Position numbers and translations under genes: made by a program
In this document: one piece after another, positions 51,703 to 60,055 of the stretch
Numbering within the stretch: the stretch's first letter is position 1
Layout of the letters: the number at the start of each line of letters is the position of its first letter
Notes under the pieces: generated by a model
Databases searched by the model: none
Told to the model about the DNA's origin: nothing
Seen by the model: the letters and a program-made list of their open reading frames with translations, nothing else
Origin: JASHPR01 sp963808705
Lineage (GTDB): Bacteria; Actinomycetota; Actinomycetes; Streptosporangiales; Streptosporangiaceae
Length of the DNA stretch: 64,000 bases
Assembly: GCA_963808705.1 (NCBI GenBank)
Contig: CAWEHB010000016.1
Coordinates: forward strand, 930,001-994,000
Direction of reading: 5' to 3'

Positions 51703-51730
51703 GTCCCGGGCACGCGAACAAGCCCGGGAC
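51703..51730 (-). promoter_or_regulatory. Stem-loop between the leader peptide and the first dioxygenase gene (candidate attenuator)
   Basis: Perfect 9-bp arms GTCCCGGGC/GCCCGGGAC around a 10-base loop, 39 bases before the dioxygenase ATG and about 90 bases after the leader stop. There is no T-tract. It is a candidate Rho-type or translational attenuator responding to leader translation. Confidence 0.5.
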
Positions 51731-51821
51731 GATGGACGGGAACGGGGCCGGTGGGAGACCCGGTCAAGGCCGGGCCGGCGTGCGGAAACAGGCCGGGCAG
51801 GCGCGTGGGCGGCGGCGCTCG

Positions 51822-51923
51822 TCAGTGCCCGGCGAGGAGACCGGACCGCCGTCGCGGACAGACCGCGCTGGCCACGAAGAGCAGGTCTACGTAGCGGCGC
51901 TTGACGCTGCGGTGAGACGCCAT
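51822..51923 (-). CDS. Cysteine-containing leader peptide of the sulfonate operon, 33 residues
   Basis: ATG 51923 to TGA 51822 encodes MASHRSVKRRYVDLLFVASA, then VCPRRRSGLLAGH. The RRxVDLLxVASAxC pattern matches the short leader peptides found in actinobacteria upstream of sulfur-assimilation genes (typically ...RRHVDLLRVASALC). In mycobacteria such leaders act as cysteine-responsive attenuators: stalling at the Cys codon when cysteine is scarce exposes the downstream genes. It lies at the head of the TauD-SsuA/B/C-like operon on the same strand. The ribosome-binding site is weak, so it could be leaderless or inefficiently translated. Confidence 0.7.
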   Translation of the reverse strand: MASHRSVKRRYVDLLFVASAVCPRRRSGLLAGH

Positions 51924-51949
51924 GGATCCAGCGTGCCCTGGCATCCCCG

Positions 51950-51990
51950 GAAAGTCAATATTCTCGATCTAAATACTCGACATTTGGCCG
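51950..51990 (-). promoter_or_regulatory. AT-rich candidate promoter of the sulfonate operon
   Basis: A marked AT-rich island just upstream of the leader peptide reads, on the minus strand, TGTCGAGTATTTAGATCGAG followed by AATATTGACTTT. Hexamers TGTCGA and TATTGA with 16 bases between them could be -35 and -10. The exact elements are uncertain. Confidence 0.35.
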
Positions 51991-52034
51991 GGGCAGGCTC
52001 GGGTCACCTAGGCCGGGGCGGCTCGGGACGCGGG

Positions 52035-53426
<1,392 letters not shown>

Positions 53427-53666
53427 GTTTCTCCATCCGGCTGGCGGTCGGTGGCTGGCGGTCGGCGGCGTGCGCCAAGCGGCCCCGAGGCTGGCGAACG
53501 GGCGCGCCTACCCCGTCGGCTGGGTGCGGCTCGGTGCAACGGGTGCGCCGGACGCAGCGGGACGCGCCGCAGCGACAAGCTTAGCGGTGCCTGGCGTGCG
53601 CGCGGTCCGGCCACGGTGCTGCGCGGCCGGGACCGGAGCGTTTCCCCGGAGGCCGTATCTTTGGCC

Positions 53667-54014
53667 ATGACAGACCCGCGCCGAAGGGACCGTAGCCACA
53701 CCGTGAGCACGAACCGGCCCGCAGCACCGCGGCCACCGTCCGCCCGCCGGCCGCCGGCGCAACGCAGCGCGGCACCGCTGATCTACCTGCGCCAGCTACC
53801 CGCCTGGCTGCCGCCGACGGTGCTCGCCGCGCTCCTGGTGGCCGGGCTGGCCGTGCGGGGCTGGGCCGGGGCGGTCATGCTGTGCGCGGTGGCGGCGTTC
53901 CTCGGCTGGCTCGCGTTCCTGTCCTGGCCCCGCCTGGCCGGGCGGGGACGGCTCGGGCGCGCGGTGGTGATCGCCGTCCTGCTCGGCCTGGCCGCGTTCC
54001 AGGCGACCCGCTGA
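53667..54014 (+). CDS. Small hydrophobic membrane protein, unknown function
   Basis: A 115-residue protein with a basic Pro/Arg-rich N-terminal tail (about residues 1-40) and three hydrophobic helices (LPPTVLAALLVAGLAVRGWA; AVMLCAVAAFLGWLAFLSW; AVVIAVLLGLAAFQA). The ATG at 53667 and a GTG at 53703 are both possible starts. It is convergent with pyrH (18 bases apart) and divergent from glyS. No recognised domain. Confidence 0.65.
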   Translation: MTDPRRRDRSHTVSTNRPAAPRPPSARRPPAQRSAAPLIYLRQLPAWLPPTVLAALLVAGLAVRGWAGAVMLCAVAAFLGWLAFLSWPRLAGRGRLGRAVVIAVLLGLAAFQATR

Positions 54015-54032
54015 CCGCTGACCAGGACGCGC

Positions 54033-54776
54033 TCAGCCCTCGTCGTCGCGGGTGATGCGGGTGCCGATGTCCTCGCCCCGGCAGATCGCGCTCATCGCGC
54101 CCTTCGCGGCGACGTCGAAGACGTGCATGAGCAGCCCCTGCTCGTTGGCGAGCACGAAGGCGCTGGAGTCCATGACCTTGACCCCGGCGGCCAGCGCCTC
54201 GGCGTAGGTGAGGTTGGTGAAGCGCTTGGCGTCCGGATCCACGTTCGGATCGGTGTCGTAGACCCCGTCCACGCCGCGCTTGGCGACCAGCAGCGCGTCG
54301 GCCTCGAGTTCCAGCGCCCGCTGGACGCCGGGGTAGTCGGTGGTGACGTAGGGCTGCCCGATGCCCCCCGCCAGCAAGACGATCAGCCCGCGCCGCAGGT
54401 GCCGGTCGGCGCGCAGCCGGATGAACGGCTCGGCCACGCTCTGCATCTCGATGGCCGTCATCACCCGCACGTCCGACTCGCTACGCGCCGTCAGCACCCC
54501 CCGCAGCATCAGCGCGTTCATGACCGTGCCGAGCATCCCGATGTTGTCCGCCTCGGCCCGGCCGATGCCCCAGCCCTGGGCCATCCGGCCGCGGAAGTAG
54601 TTGCCGCCCCCGATGACCACGGCCAGCTCGACCCCGAGTTCGTGCACGGCCAGCAACTCGTCCGCCAGCTCCCCCAGTTTCTTCGGGTCCACGCCCCAGC
54701 CGGTCGGCCCGGCGAGCGCCTCGCCGCTCAGCTTGACCACGACACGCGAATAGCGAGGCTTGTCTGTCTCGTTCAC
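54033..54776 (-). CDS. UMP kinase family protein (stand-alone, divergent)
   Basis: A 247-residue amino-acid-kinase-fold protein of the PyrH family, which converts UMP to UDP. N-terminal VVVKLSGEALAGPTGWGVDP and VVIGGGNYFRGRMAQGWGIG, then GMLGTVMNALMLRGVL, fit PyrH. The segment after the usual glycine motif is GGIGQPYVTTDYPGVQRALE, where typical PyrH has GGTGNPFFTTDTAAALRA-like sequence. It does not sit with tsf and frr as the normal actinobacterial pyrH does, so it is probably a second, specialised copy. GTG 54776 follows GAGAGGG. Confidence 0.82.
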   Translation of the reverse strand: MNETDKPRYSRVVVKLSGEALAGPTGWGVDPKKLGELADELLAVHELGVELAVVIGGGNYFRGRMAQGWGIGRAEADNIGMLGTVMNALMLRGVLTARSESDVRVMTAIEMQSVAEPFIRLRADRHLRRGLIVLLAGGIGQPYVTTDYPGVQRALELEADALLVAKRGVDGVYDTDPNVDPDAKRFTNLTYAEALAAGVKVMDSSAFVLANEQGLLMHVFDVAAKGAMSAICRGEDIGTRITRDDEG

Positions 54777-54857
54777 GTCTGCCCTCTCACCAGAAGTCGC
54801 CTGTCCCAGGGTCTCAAAGTCCGATGCCGTAACGCGACGCCACGGGGCCGGCCGCGA

Positions 54858-55658
54858 TCATGCATGCGGACCGCGGTCCGGGACCGGATTCGGCTCGGCG
54901 CCACCGTAGCGCCGGTCCCGGCTCGCGTAGATCTCGCAGGCCTGCCACAGGTGGCGCCGGTCGAAGTCGGGAAACAGCGTGTCCAGGAACACGAACTCGG
55001 CGTAGGCCGACTGCCAGATCAGGAAGTTCGACGTGCGCTGCTCGCCCGACGAGCGGACGAACAGGTCGACATCGGGGATGTCGGGCTCGTCCAGGTAGCG
55101 CGCGAACACCTTCTCGTTGACCTTGTCCGGGCGGAGCTTCCCCGCGGCCACGTCCGCGGCCAGCGCCGCGGCCGCGTCGGCGATCTCCGCACGGCCGCCG
55201 TAGTTGACGCAGAACTGCAGGGTGAGCACCGAGTTCCCGGCGGTCAGCCGCTCGGCGTCCTCAAGCTCGGAGATGACGCTTCGCCACAGCCGGGGGCGCC
55301 GGCCCGCCCAGCGCACCCGCACGCCCATCTCGTGGAACTCGTCCCGGCGACGGTGGATGACGTCCCGGTTGAACCCCATGAGAAAGCGGACCTCGTCCGG
55401 TGACCGGCGCCAGTTCTCCGTGGAGAAGGCATAGGCCGACAGGTACGGGATGCCGAGCTCGATCGCGCCCATGATCACGTCGAACAGGGCCGCCTCGCCC
55501 CGTTTGTGCCCTTCGGTCCGCGGCAGCCCCCGCTGCTTGGCCCAGCGGCCGTTGCCGTCCATGACCAGCGCCACGTGCCGCGGGACGAAAGCGGCGGGAA
55601 TGCGGGGCGGGCGGGCGCCCCCCGGATGCGGCTCCGGGGGCCGGATCGGCCGGGTCAT
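54858..55658 (-). CDS. uppS: Isoprenyl transferase (polyprenyl diphosphate synthase)
   Basis: A 266-residue cis-prenyltransferase that elongates allylic diphosphates with isopentenyl diphosphate to give the lipid carrier for cell-wall synthesis. Conserved stretches: HVALVMDGNGRWAKQRGLPR with the catalytic Asp, EGHKRGEAALFDVIMGAIEL, YLSAYAFSTENWRRSPDEV, and DVDLFVRSSGEQRTSNFLIW followed by QSAYAEFVF. A Pro/Gly-rich N-terminal tail of about 25 residues is normal for actinobacteria. It lies in the block era-recO-uppS. Confidence 0.94.
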   Translation of the reverse strand: MTRPIRPPEPHPGGARPPRIPAAFVPRHVALVMDGNGRWAKQRGLPRTEGHKRGEAALFDVIMGAIELGIPYLSAYAFSTENWRRSPDEVRFLMGFNRDVIHRRRDEFHEMGVRVRWAGRRPRLWRSVISELEDAERLTAGNSVLTLQFCVNYGGRAEIADAAAALAADVAAGKLRPDKVNEKVFARYLDEPDIPDVDLFVRSSGEQRTSNFLIWQSAYAEFVFLDTLFPDFDRRHLWQACEIYASRDRRYGGAEPNPVPDRGPHA

Positions 55659-55791
55659 GCTCTATTCCCCGCTCGCCTCCGGGACCCTGCCCGCCTCCCC
55701 ATTCCCCCTTCACTGCGCCGCCTTCCCTCGTCGCTCAGTCGCAAGCTCCCTCGCTCCTCAGTCCAGGCGGCACCGCGCCCCTCCGGCTCGC

Positions 55792-56544
55792 TCACGCGTG
55801 CTCCACGAGGCGCAGCGAGCGGATCGAATGCTCGAGGTGCCACTGCACGTAGGCGGCGACCAGTCCGCTGCACTCGGCCTGGTGCCGGTGCTCGCTGCTG
55901 TCGGCGTGTGCCCAGTCGCCGCGCATCAGGGCGCTCATCAGCGTGACCGTCTGCGCGGCCGGGGTGGCGGCCCCCGGCGTCCGGCAGGAACGGCAGACCA
56001 GGCCGCCCGCCCCGATCGCGAACGCGAACGCGCGCAGCGCGGTGGAGCCGTCGCCGACCCTGGTCCCGCACACCGCGCACTCGTCGAGCGCGGGCGTGTA
56101 GCCGGCCACGGCGAGCGACCGGAGCAGGTACGCGTCGAGGATCAGGCGGGGATCGTGGGCCCCCTCGCCGAGCGCCCGGAGCCCGCCGACCAGCAGCAGG
56201 AACTGGCGCATGGCCGGCTCCTTCTCGACCGGGGTGAACTTCTCGGCCGTCTCCAGCATCGCGGTCCCCGTGGTGTACCGCGGGTAATCCGCCGAGAACG
56301 GCTTCCCGTACGGCCGCACCGTGTCGGCCTGCGTGATCACGTCGAGCGACCGTCCCGCGTACAGCAGCAGGTCAACGTGAGTGAACGGCTCCAGCCGCGC
56401 CCCGAACCGGGACTTGGTGCGCCGCACGCCCTTGGCCACGGCCCGGACCCGGCCGGCCCGCCTGGTGAGCAGCGTGACGATCCGGTCGGCCTCGCCCAGC
56501 TTCTGGGTGCGAAGCACGATGCCGTCGTCACGGTAGATGCCCAC
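55792..56544 (-). CDS. recO: DNA repair protein RecO
   Basis: A 250-residue mediator that loads RecA onto SSB-coated single-stranded DNA with RecR. The N-terminal OB-fold begins VGIYRDDGIVLRTQKLGEAD with RIVTLLTRRAGRVRAVAKGV. The C-terminal helical part holds a zinc site, CAVCGTRVGDG and CRSC. I chose GTG 56544 because it starts the family's conserved N-terminus; a GTG at 56562 would add six residues. It sits between era and uppS, the usual actinobacterial order. Confidence 0.93.
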   Translation of the reverse strand: MGIYRDDGIVLRTQKLGEADRIVTLLTRRAGRVRAVAKGVRRTKSRFGARLEPFTHVDLLLYAGRSLDVITQADTVRPYGKPFSADYPRYTTGTAMLETAEKFTPVEKEPAMRQFLLLVGGLRALGEGAHDPRLILDAYLLRSLAVAGYTPALDECAVCGTRVGDGSTALRAFAFAIGAGGLVCRSCRTPGAATPAAQTVTLMSALMRGDWAHADSSEHRHQAECSGLVAAYVQWHLEHSIRSLRLVEHA

Positions 56545-56624
56545 CCGATCATTGTCGCGCACGCCGCCCCCAGGGGTGATCCGCCGCGCGGCTCCGCCGG
56601 CCCGGCCGGCCGCCGCCGGTCGGG

Positions 56625-57593
56625 TCAGTCGTAGAAGCCGAGCCGGCGCAGCTGCTTGGGATCCCGCTGCCAGTCTTTGGCGATCTTGATGCGCAGGTCG
56701 AGGTACACCCTAGTGCCGAGCAGCGCCTCGATCTGGCGCCGGGCGCGGGACCCGACCTCCTTGAGCCGGGCCCCCTTGGCGCCGATGACGATCGCCTTCT
56801 GGCTCGGGCGCTCCACGTACATCACCGCGTGCACGTCGGTCAGATCCTCGCGGCCCTCCCGGGGGGCCATCTCCTCCACCACGACGGCGATCGAGTGCGG
56901 CAGCTCGTCGCGCACCCCCTCCAGGATCGCCTCGCGGATCAGCTCGGCGACGAGCCGCTGCTCCGGCTCGTCGGTCTCCTCGCCGTCCGGGTACAGCGGC
57001 CGCCCCTCCGGCAGGTGCGAGACGAGCACGTCGGCCAGCACGTCGAGCTGGAAACCGGATACGGCGGACACCGGGACCACGTCCGCCCAGTCGCCGAGCT
57101 GCCCGACCGCGGCGAGCTGGGCGGCGATCTGCGGCCGGGAGGCCTGATCGGTCTTGGTGACCACGGCGACCACCGGCGTCGCGCGCTGGCCGGCCAGCTC
57201 GCCCGCCAGGTACTTGTCACCGGGGCCTATCCGATCCGTGGCCGGCAGGCAGAACCCGATCACGTCCACCTCGGCCAGCGTGGACCTGACCAGGCCGTCC
57301 AGGTGCTCCCCGAGCAGGGTTCTGGGCCGGTGCAGCCCCGGGGTGTCGATGATGACCAGCTGGGCATCGGGCCGGTGCACTATCCCCCGGATCGCCCGGC
57401 GGGTGGTCTGCGGCCGGCTGCTCGTGATCGCCACCTTGGTCCCGACCAGGGCGTTCATCAGCGTCGACTTGCCGACGTTCGGCCGGCCGACGAAGCACGC
57501 GAAGCCGGACCTGAACCCTGGCGGGTCAGGCCGGGCCGCAAGAGGCTGAGCCGGAAGGCCGGCCGGCGAGGACGGCGTCTGCGGGGATCCCAC
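56625..57593 (-). CDS. era: GTPase Era
   Basis: A 322-residue ribosome-assembly GTPase that binds the 3' end of 16S rRNA. G1 is CFVGRPNVGKSTLMNALVG, G2 RPQTTRRAIRGI, G3 VIIDTPGLHRPRTLL, G4 VAVVTKTDQAS. The C-terminal KH domain carries VIGAKGARLKEVGSRARRQI and ends KDWQRDPKQLRRLGFYD. The first 30 residues are Pro/Ala-rich and variable, and the start could be internal. The expected neighbours ybeY and the CBS protein are upstream and recO is downstream. Confidence 0.95.
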   Translation of the reverse strand: MGSPQTPSSPAGLPAQPLAARPDPPGFRSGFACFVGRPNVGKSTLMNALVGTKVAITSSRPQTTRRAIRGIVHRPDAQLVIIDTPGLHRPRTLLGEHLDGLVRSTLAEVDVIGFCLPATDRIGPGDKYLAGELAGQRATPVVAVVTKTDQASRPQIAAQLAAVGQLGDWADVVPVSAVSGFQLDVLADVLVSHLPEGRPLYPDGEETDEPEQRLVAELIREAILEGVRDELPHSIAVVVEEMAPREGREDLTDVHAVMYVERPSQKAIVIGAKGARLKEVGSRARRQIEALLGTRVYLDLRIKIAKDWQRDPKQLRRLGFYD

Positions 57594-57607
57594 GCCGTGA
57601 TTCTCCC

Positions 57608-57838
57608 CTAACGGGACGCCCTTGCCCTAACCTGCTCCGCCCTGACGCGGAACCTGCCGGGCACGGCCAGCGCGACCAGCGCCAGTCCGACCAGGACCAG
57701 GCCGACGGCCGTGGCCGCGGTCAGGCGCTCCCCCAGCACCACCAGGCCGGGCAGCGCGGCCACGAGCGGCTCGGGCCGGGCAGCGCGGCCACGAGCGGCT
57801 CGGGCCGGGCGACCGCCATGCCGAGCAGGACGGGACGG
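57608..57838 (-). pseudogene. C-terminal remnant of an EamA/DMT-family transporter
   Basis: After the break, the minus-strand frame reads PLVAALPGLVVLGERLTAAT, then AVGLVLVGLALVALAVPGRF and a stop at 57608. This is the last helix pair of an EamA drug/metabolite transporter. Upstream, GMAVARPEPLVAALPG is interrupted by a 29-bp tandem duplication that shifts the frame, and the rest of the gene is absent. It lies in the gap between era and the deaminase-like gene. Confidence 0.6.
57747..57804. repeat. 29-bp tandem duplication
   Basis: Two perfect adjacent copies of a 29-base unit beginning CCGGGCAGCGCGGCCACGAG. It lies within the EamA remnant. Because 29 is not a multiple of three, it shifts the frame. 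Confidence 0.95.
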
Positions 57839-58183
57839 CTAGGGGCGGAGGGTGGCCTTCAGCGTGCCGTCGGGCGTCGCGTGAAACACGACCGCGTCCG
57901 GGCCCACGTCACGCACCGCGGCCAGGTCGGCCGGGTCGGGCCCGCTGCCGTCCGTAACCAGCGCTGCCGCTTCCAGGCTGGCGGCCCCGCTGGACACCGC
58001 CATGGCCACGGCCAGGCGCAGCGCCGACAGCCGTAGTGATGGCAGCGCCACGGCTGCCGCGGCATAGGTCCGCCCGGTCTCGTCCCGCACCGCGGCGCCC
58101 TCGGCGGCGGTGACCCGGGCGCGAGCCGCGCGGGCCAGTGTGATGATCTTGAAGTCCTCCGGGCCAGGCTGGGCCTCGCTCAT
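57839..58183 (-). CDS. Cytidine deaminase-like protein lacking zinc ligands
   Basis: A 114-residue protein in the position of mycobacterial Rv2365c (between era and the CBS protein). The N-terminus ITLARAARARVTAAEGAAVR then DETGRTYAAAAVALPSLRLS and LRLAVAMAVSSGAASLEAAA follow the fold of cytidine deaminase. The His/Cys-Ala-Glu motif and the PCxxC zinc cysteines are missing, so catalysis as a deaminase is unlikely. ATG 58183 overlaps the stop of the CBS gene (ATGA), so it is translationally coupled. A structural or regulatory role is possible. Confidence 0.82.
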   Translation of the reverse strand: MSEAQPGPEDFKIITLARAARARVTAAEGAAVRDETGRTYAAAAVALPSLRLSALRLAVAMAVSSGAASLEAAALVTDGSGPDPADLAAVRDVGPDAVVFHATPDGTLKATLRP

Positions 58184-59532
58184 CCGGCCGAGTCTAGTGC
58201 GATGCCGTCCGGCCCGTTGCCGCTCCGCCCGTCGCCCCCCTCGTCACGGCCGCGCCCGTTGCCCCCCGGCCCGCTGCCGCCTCCGCCGTTACCGGCCCGG
58301 CCGGCCCGTTCGACGGTCACGGTCCCGATCCGGTTGCGCCGCCCGGCCAGGCTCTCCGCGGTCAGCCGCAGCCCCGCGATCGTCGCCACCGATCCGGCGA
58401 TCGGCACCCGCCCCAGCCGCTGGGCCAGCAGGCCGCCCACGGTCTCCACGTCCTCGGCCTCGATGCGGACGCCGAACAGTTCCTCGAGTTCCTCGACCGG
58501 CAGCCGCGCGGTCACCCGCGCCCGCCCCTCGCCGAGCCATTCCACCGGCGGCTGTTCCTTGTCGTACTCGTCAGCGATCTCCCCGACGATCTCCTCGAGG
58601 ATGTCCTCGATCGTGACCAGCCCCGCGGTACCGCCGTACTCGTCGATCACGATCGCGAGATGAATCTGGCGCGCCTGCATCTCCCGCAGCAGCACGTCGA
58701 TCGGCTTGCTCTCCGGCACGAACGTGGCGGGCCGCATGATCGAGTCGACCTTCTCGACCGACTCTCCCTCCCGGTGCTCGTAGCTGCGGGTGACGATGTC
58801 CTTGAGGTAGGCGATCCCGACGACGTCGTCCTCGTTCTCGCCGACGACCGGGATCCGGGAGAACCCGCTGCGCAGCGCGAGCAGCAGCGCCTGGCGCAGG
58901 GTCTTGCCGCGTTCCACGAACACCATGTCGGTGCGCGGCACCATCACCTCGCGGACGATGGTGTCGCCGAGCTCGAACACCGAGTGGATCATCGCGCGCT
59001 CGTCCGGCTGGATCACCCGGCGCTGTTCCAGCAGGTCCACCAGGCCCCGGAGGTCTTCCTCGGATCCGGGCGGCACGCCGCCCCGGCTCCCCGCGCCGCC
59101 GGGGAGCAGCCGGGACAGGGGGCCCATCAGCCGCACGACCGGGGCCAGGATGGACGCGGCGGCGCTGGCCACCCGCACCGCGTTGCGGTGCCCGAGGGAC
59201 CTCGGCACGATGCCGGTCACCACGTAGATCGCCGCAGTCATGACCACGGCGGCGATCACGAACGCCCGCCAGCCGCCCCCGAGCCAGTGCAGCAGCACCA
59301 CGGTCACCAGGACGGTGGCGGAGAGCTCGGCCGCGATCCGGGCCAGCAGCAGCACGGACAGGTAGCGCGCCACGTCGGCCAGCACCACCTGCAGCGGGGT
59401 CGATCCCTGGCCGACGCCGCGGCCCAGTTCCTTAGCCCCGGCCCGGGAGATCCTGACCAGGGCCGTCTCCGCGCTCGCGCACCAGCCGGCCAGCAGCGTC
59501 AGCGCTAGCGCCGCCGCCAGCAGCCAGCCCAT
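58180..59532 (-). CDS. CNNM/HlyC-CorC family protein with CBS domains
   Basis: A 450-residue membrane protein. The N-terminal DUF21/CNNM domain has about three to four helices (WLLAAALALTLLAGWCAS; LSATVLVTVVLLHWLGGGWR; FVIAAVVMTAAIYVVTGIVP). A pair of CBS domains follows (VREVMVPRTDMVFVERGKTL; KVDSIMRPATFVPESKPIDV), then a CorC_HlyC domain (VEELEELFGVRIEAEDVETV). The C-terminal tail is Gly/Arg/Asp-rich. Members are implicated in Mg2+/Co2+ efflux. ATG 59532 is chosen; further upstream the frame is the shadow of ybeY. It lies in the ybeY-CBS-cda-era block. Confidence 0.9.
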   Translation of the reverse strand: MGWLLAAALALTLLAGWCASAETALVRISRAGAKELGRGVGQGSTPLQVVLADVARYLSVLLLARIAAELSATVLVTVVLLHWLGGGWRAFVIAAVVMTAAIYVVTGIVPRSLGHRNAVRVASAAASILAPVVRLMGPLSRLLPGGAGSRGGVPPGSEEDLRGLVDLLEQRRVIQPDERAMIHSVFELGDTIVREVMVPRTDMVFVERGKTLRQALLLALRSGFSRIPVVGENEDDVVGIAYLKDIVTRSYEHREGESVEKVDSIMRPATFVPESKPIDVLLREMQARQIHLAIVIDEYGGTAGLVTIEDILEEIVGEIADEYDKEQPPVEWLGEGRARVTARLPVEELEELFGVRIEAEDVETVGGLLAQRLGRVPIAGSVATIAGLRLTAESLAGRRNRIGTVTVERAGRAGNGGGGSGPGGNGRGRDEGGDGRSGNGPDGIALDSAG

Positions 59533-59539
59533 GGCTCGG

Positions 59540-60034
59540 TCACCCCGTCCTTTCCTCCCGTTCCGAGCGCCACGCGGCCAGCAGCCGGTCCTGCAGGCCG
59601 AACATCGTCGCGTGCTCGTCCGGCTCGGCGTGGTCATACCCGAGCAGGTGCAGGATGCCGTGCGTGCACAGCAGGTCGAGCTCGTCCTGCACGTCATGCT
59701 CGGCCTTGCGGGCCTGCTCAATCGCCACCTGGGGGCACAGCACCACGTCGCCGAGCAGGGCCTGGGCGGCCTCCTCGTCGATGCCGTGCTCGGCCTGGCC
59801 GCCGCCGGGCGCCGGTGGCCGCAGCTCGTCCATGGGGAAGGCCAGCACATCGGTCGGCCCGTCCTCGCCCAGCCAGCGCTGGTGCAGGTCGGTCATGGCC
59901 GCCTCGTCCACCAGCAGCACGGAGAGCTCGGCCAGCGGGTGCACCCGCATCCCGTCCAGCACGTGCCTGGCCAGGGCGGCCAGGGCGGCTTCATCGACCG
60001 CCGCGCCGGATTCGTTGGCGATCTCGATGCTCAC
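59540..60034 (-). CDS. ybeY: rRNA maturation endoribonuclease YbeY
   Basis: A 164-residue zinc endoribonuclease involved in 16S rRNA 3' processing and ribosome quality control. The metal site is HGILHLLGYDHAEPDEH with the HxxxHxxGxDH pattern. Upstream, DLHQRWLGEDGPTDVLAFPM is the family signature. The ATG is at 60034. It follows phoH closely (21 bases) and precedes the CBS gene by seven, so all are probably co-transcribed. Confidence 0.95.
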   Translation of the reverse strand: MSIEIANESGAAVDEAALAALARHVLDGMRVHPLAELSVLLVDEAAMTDLHQRWLGEDGPTDVLAFPMDELRPPAPGGGQAEHGIDEEAAQALLGDVVLCPQVAIEQARKAEHDVQDELDLLCTHGILHLLGYDHAEPDEHATMFGLQDRLLAAWRSEREERTG

Positions 60035-60055
60035 GCCATCTCCGTTCCCGCGGCC

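Noticed and set aside
53427..53666. T-box or other riboswitch upstream of glyS
   Set aside because: No T-box consensus or conserved riboswitch core is visible in this stretch.
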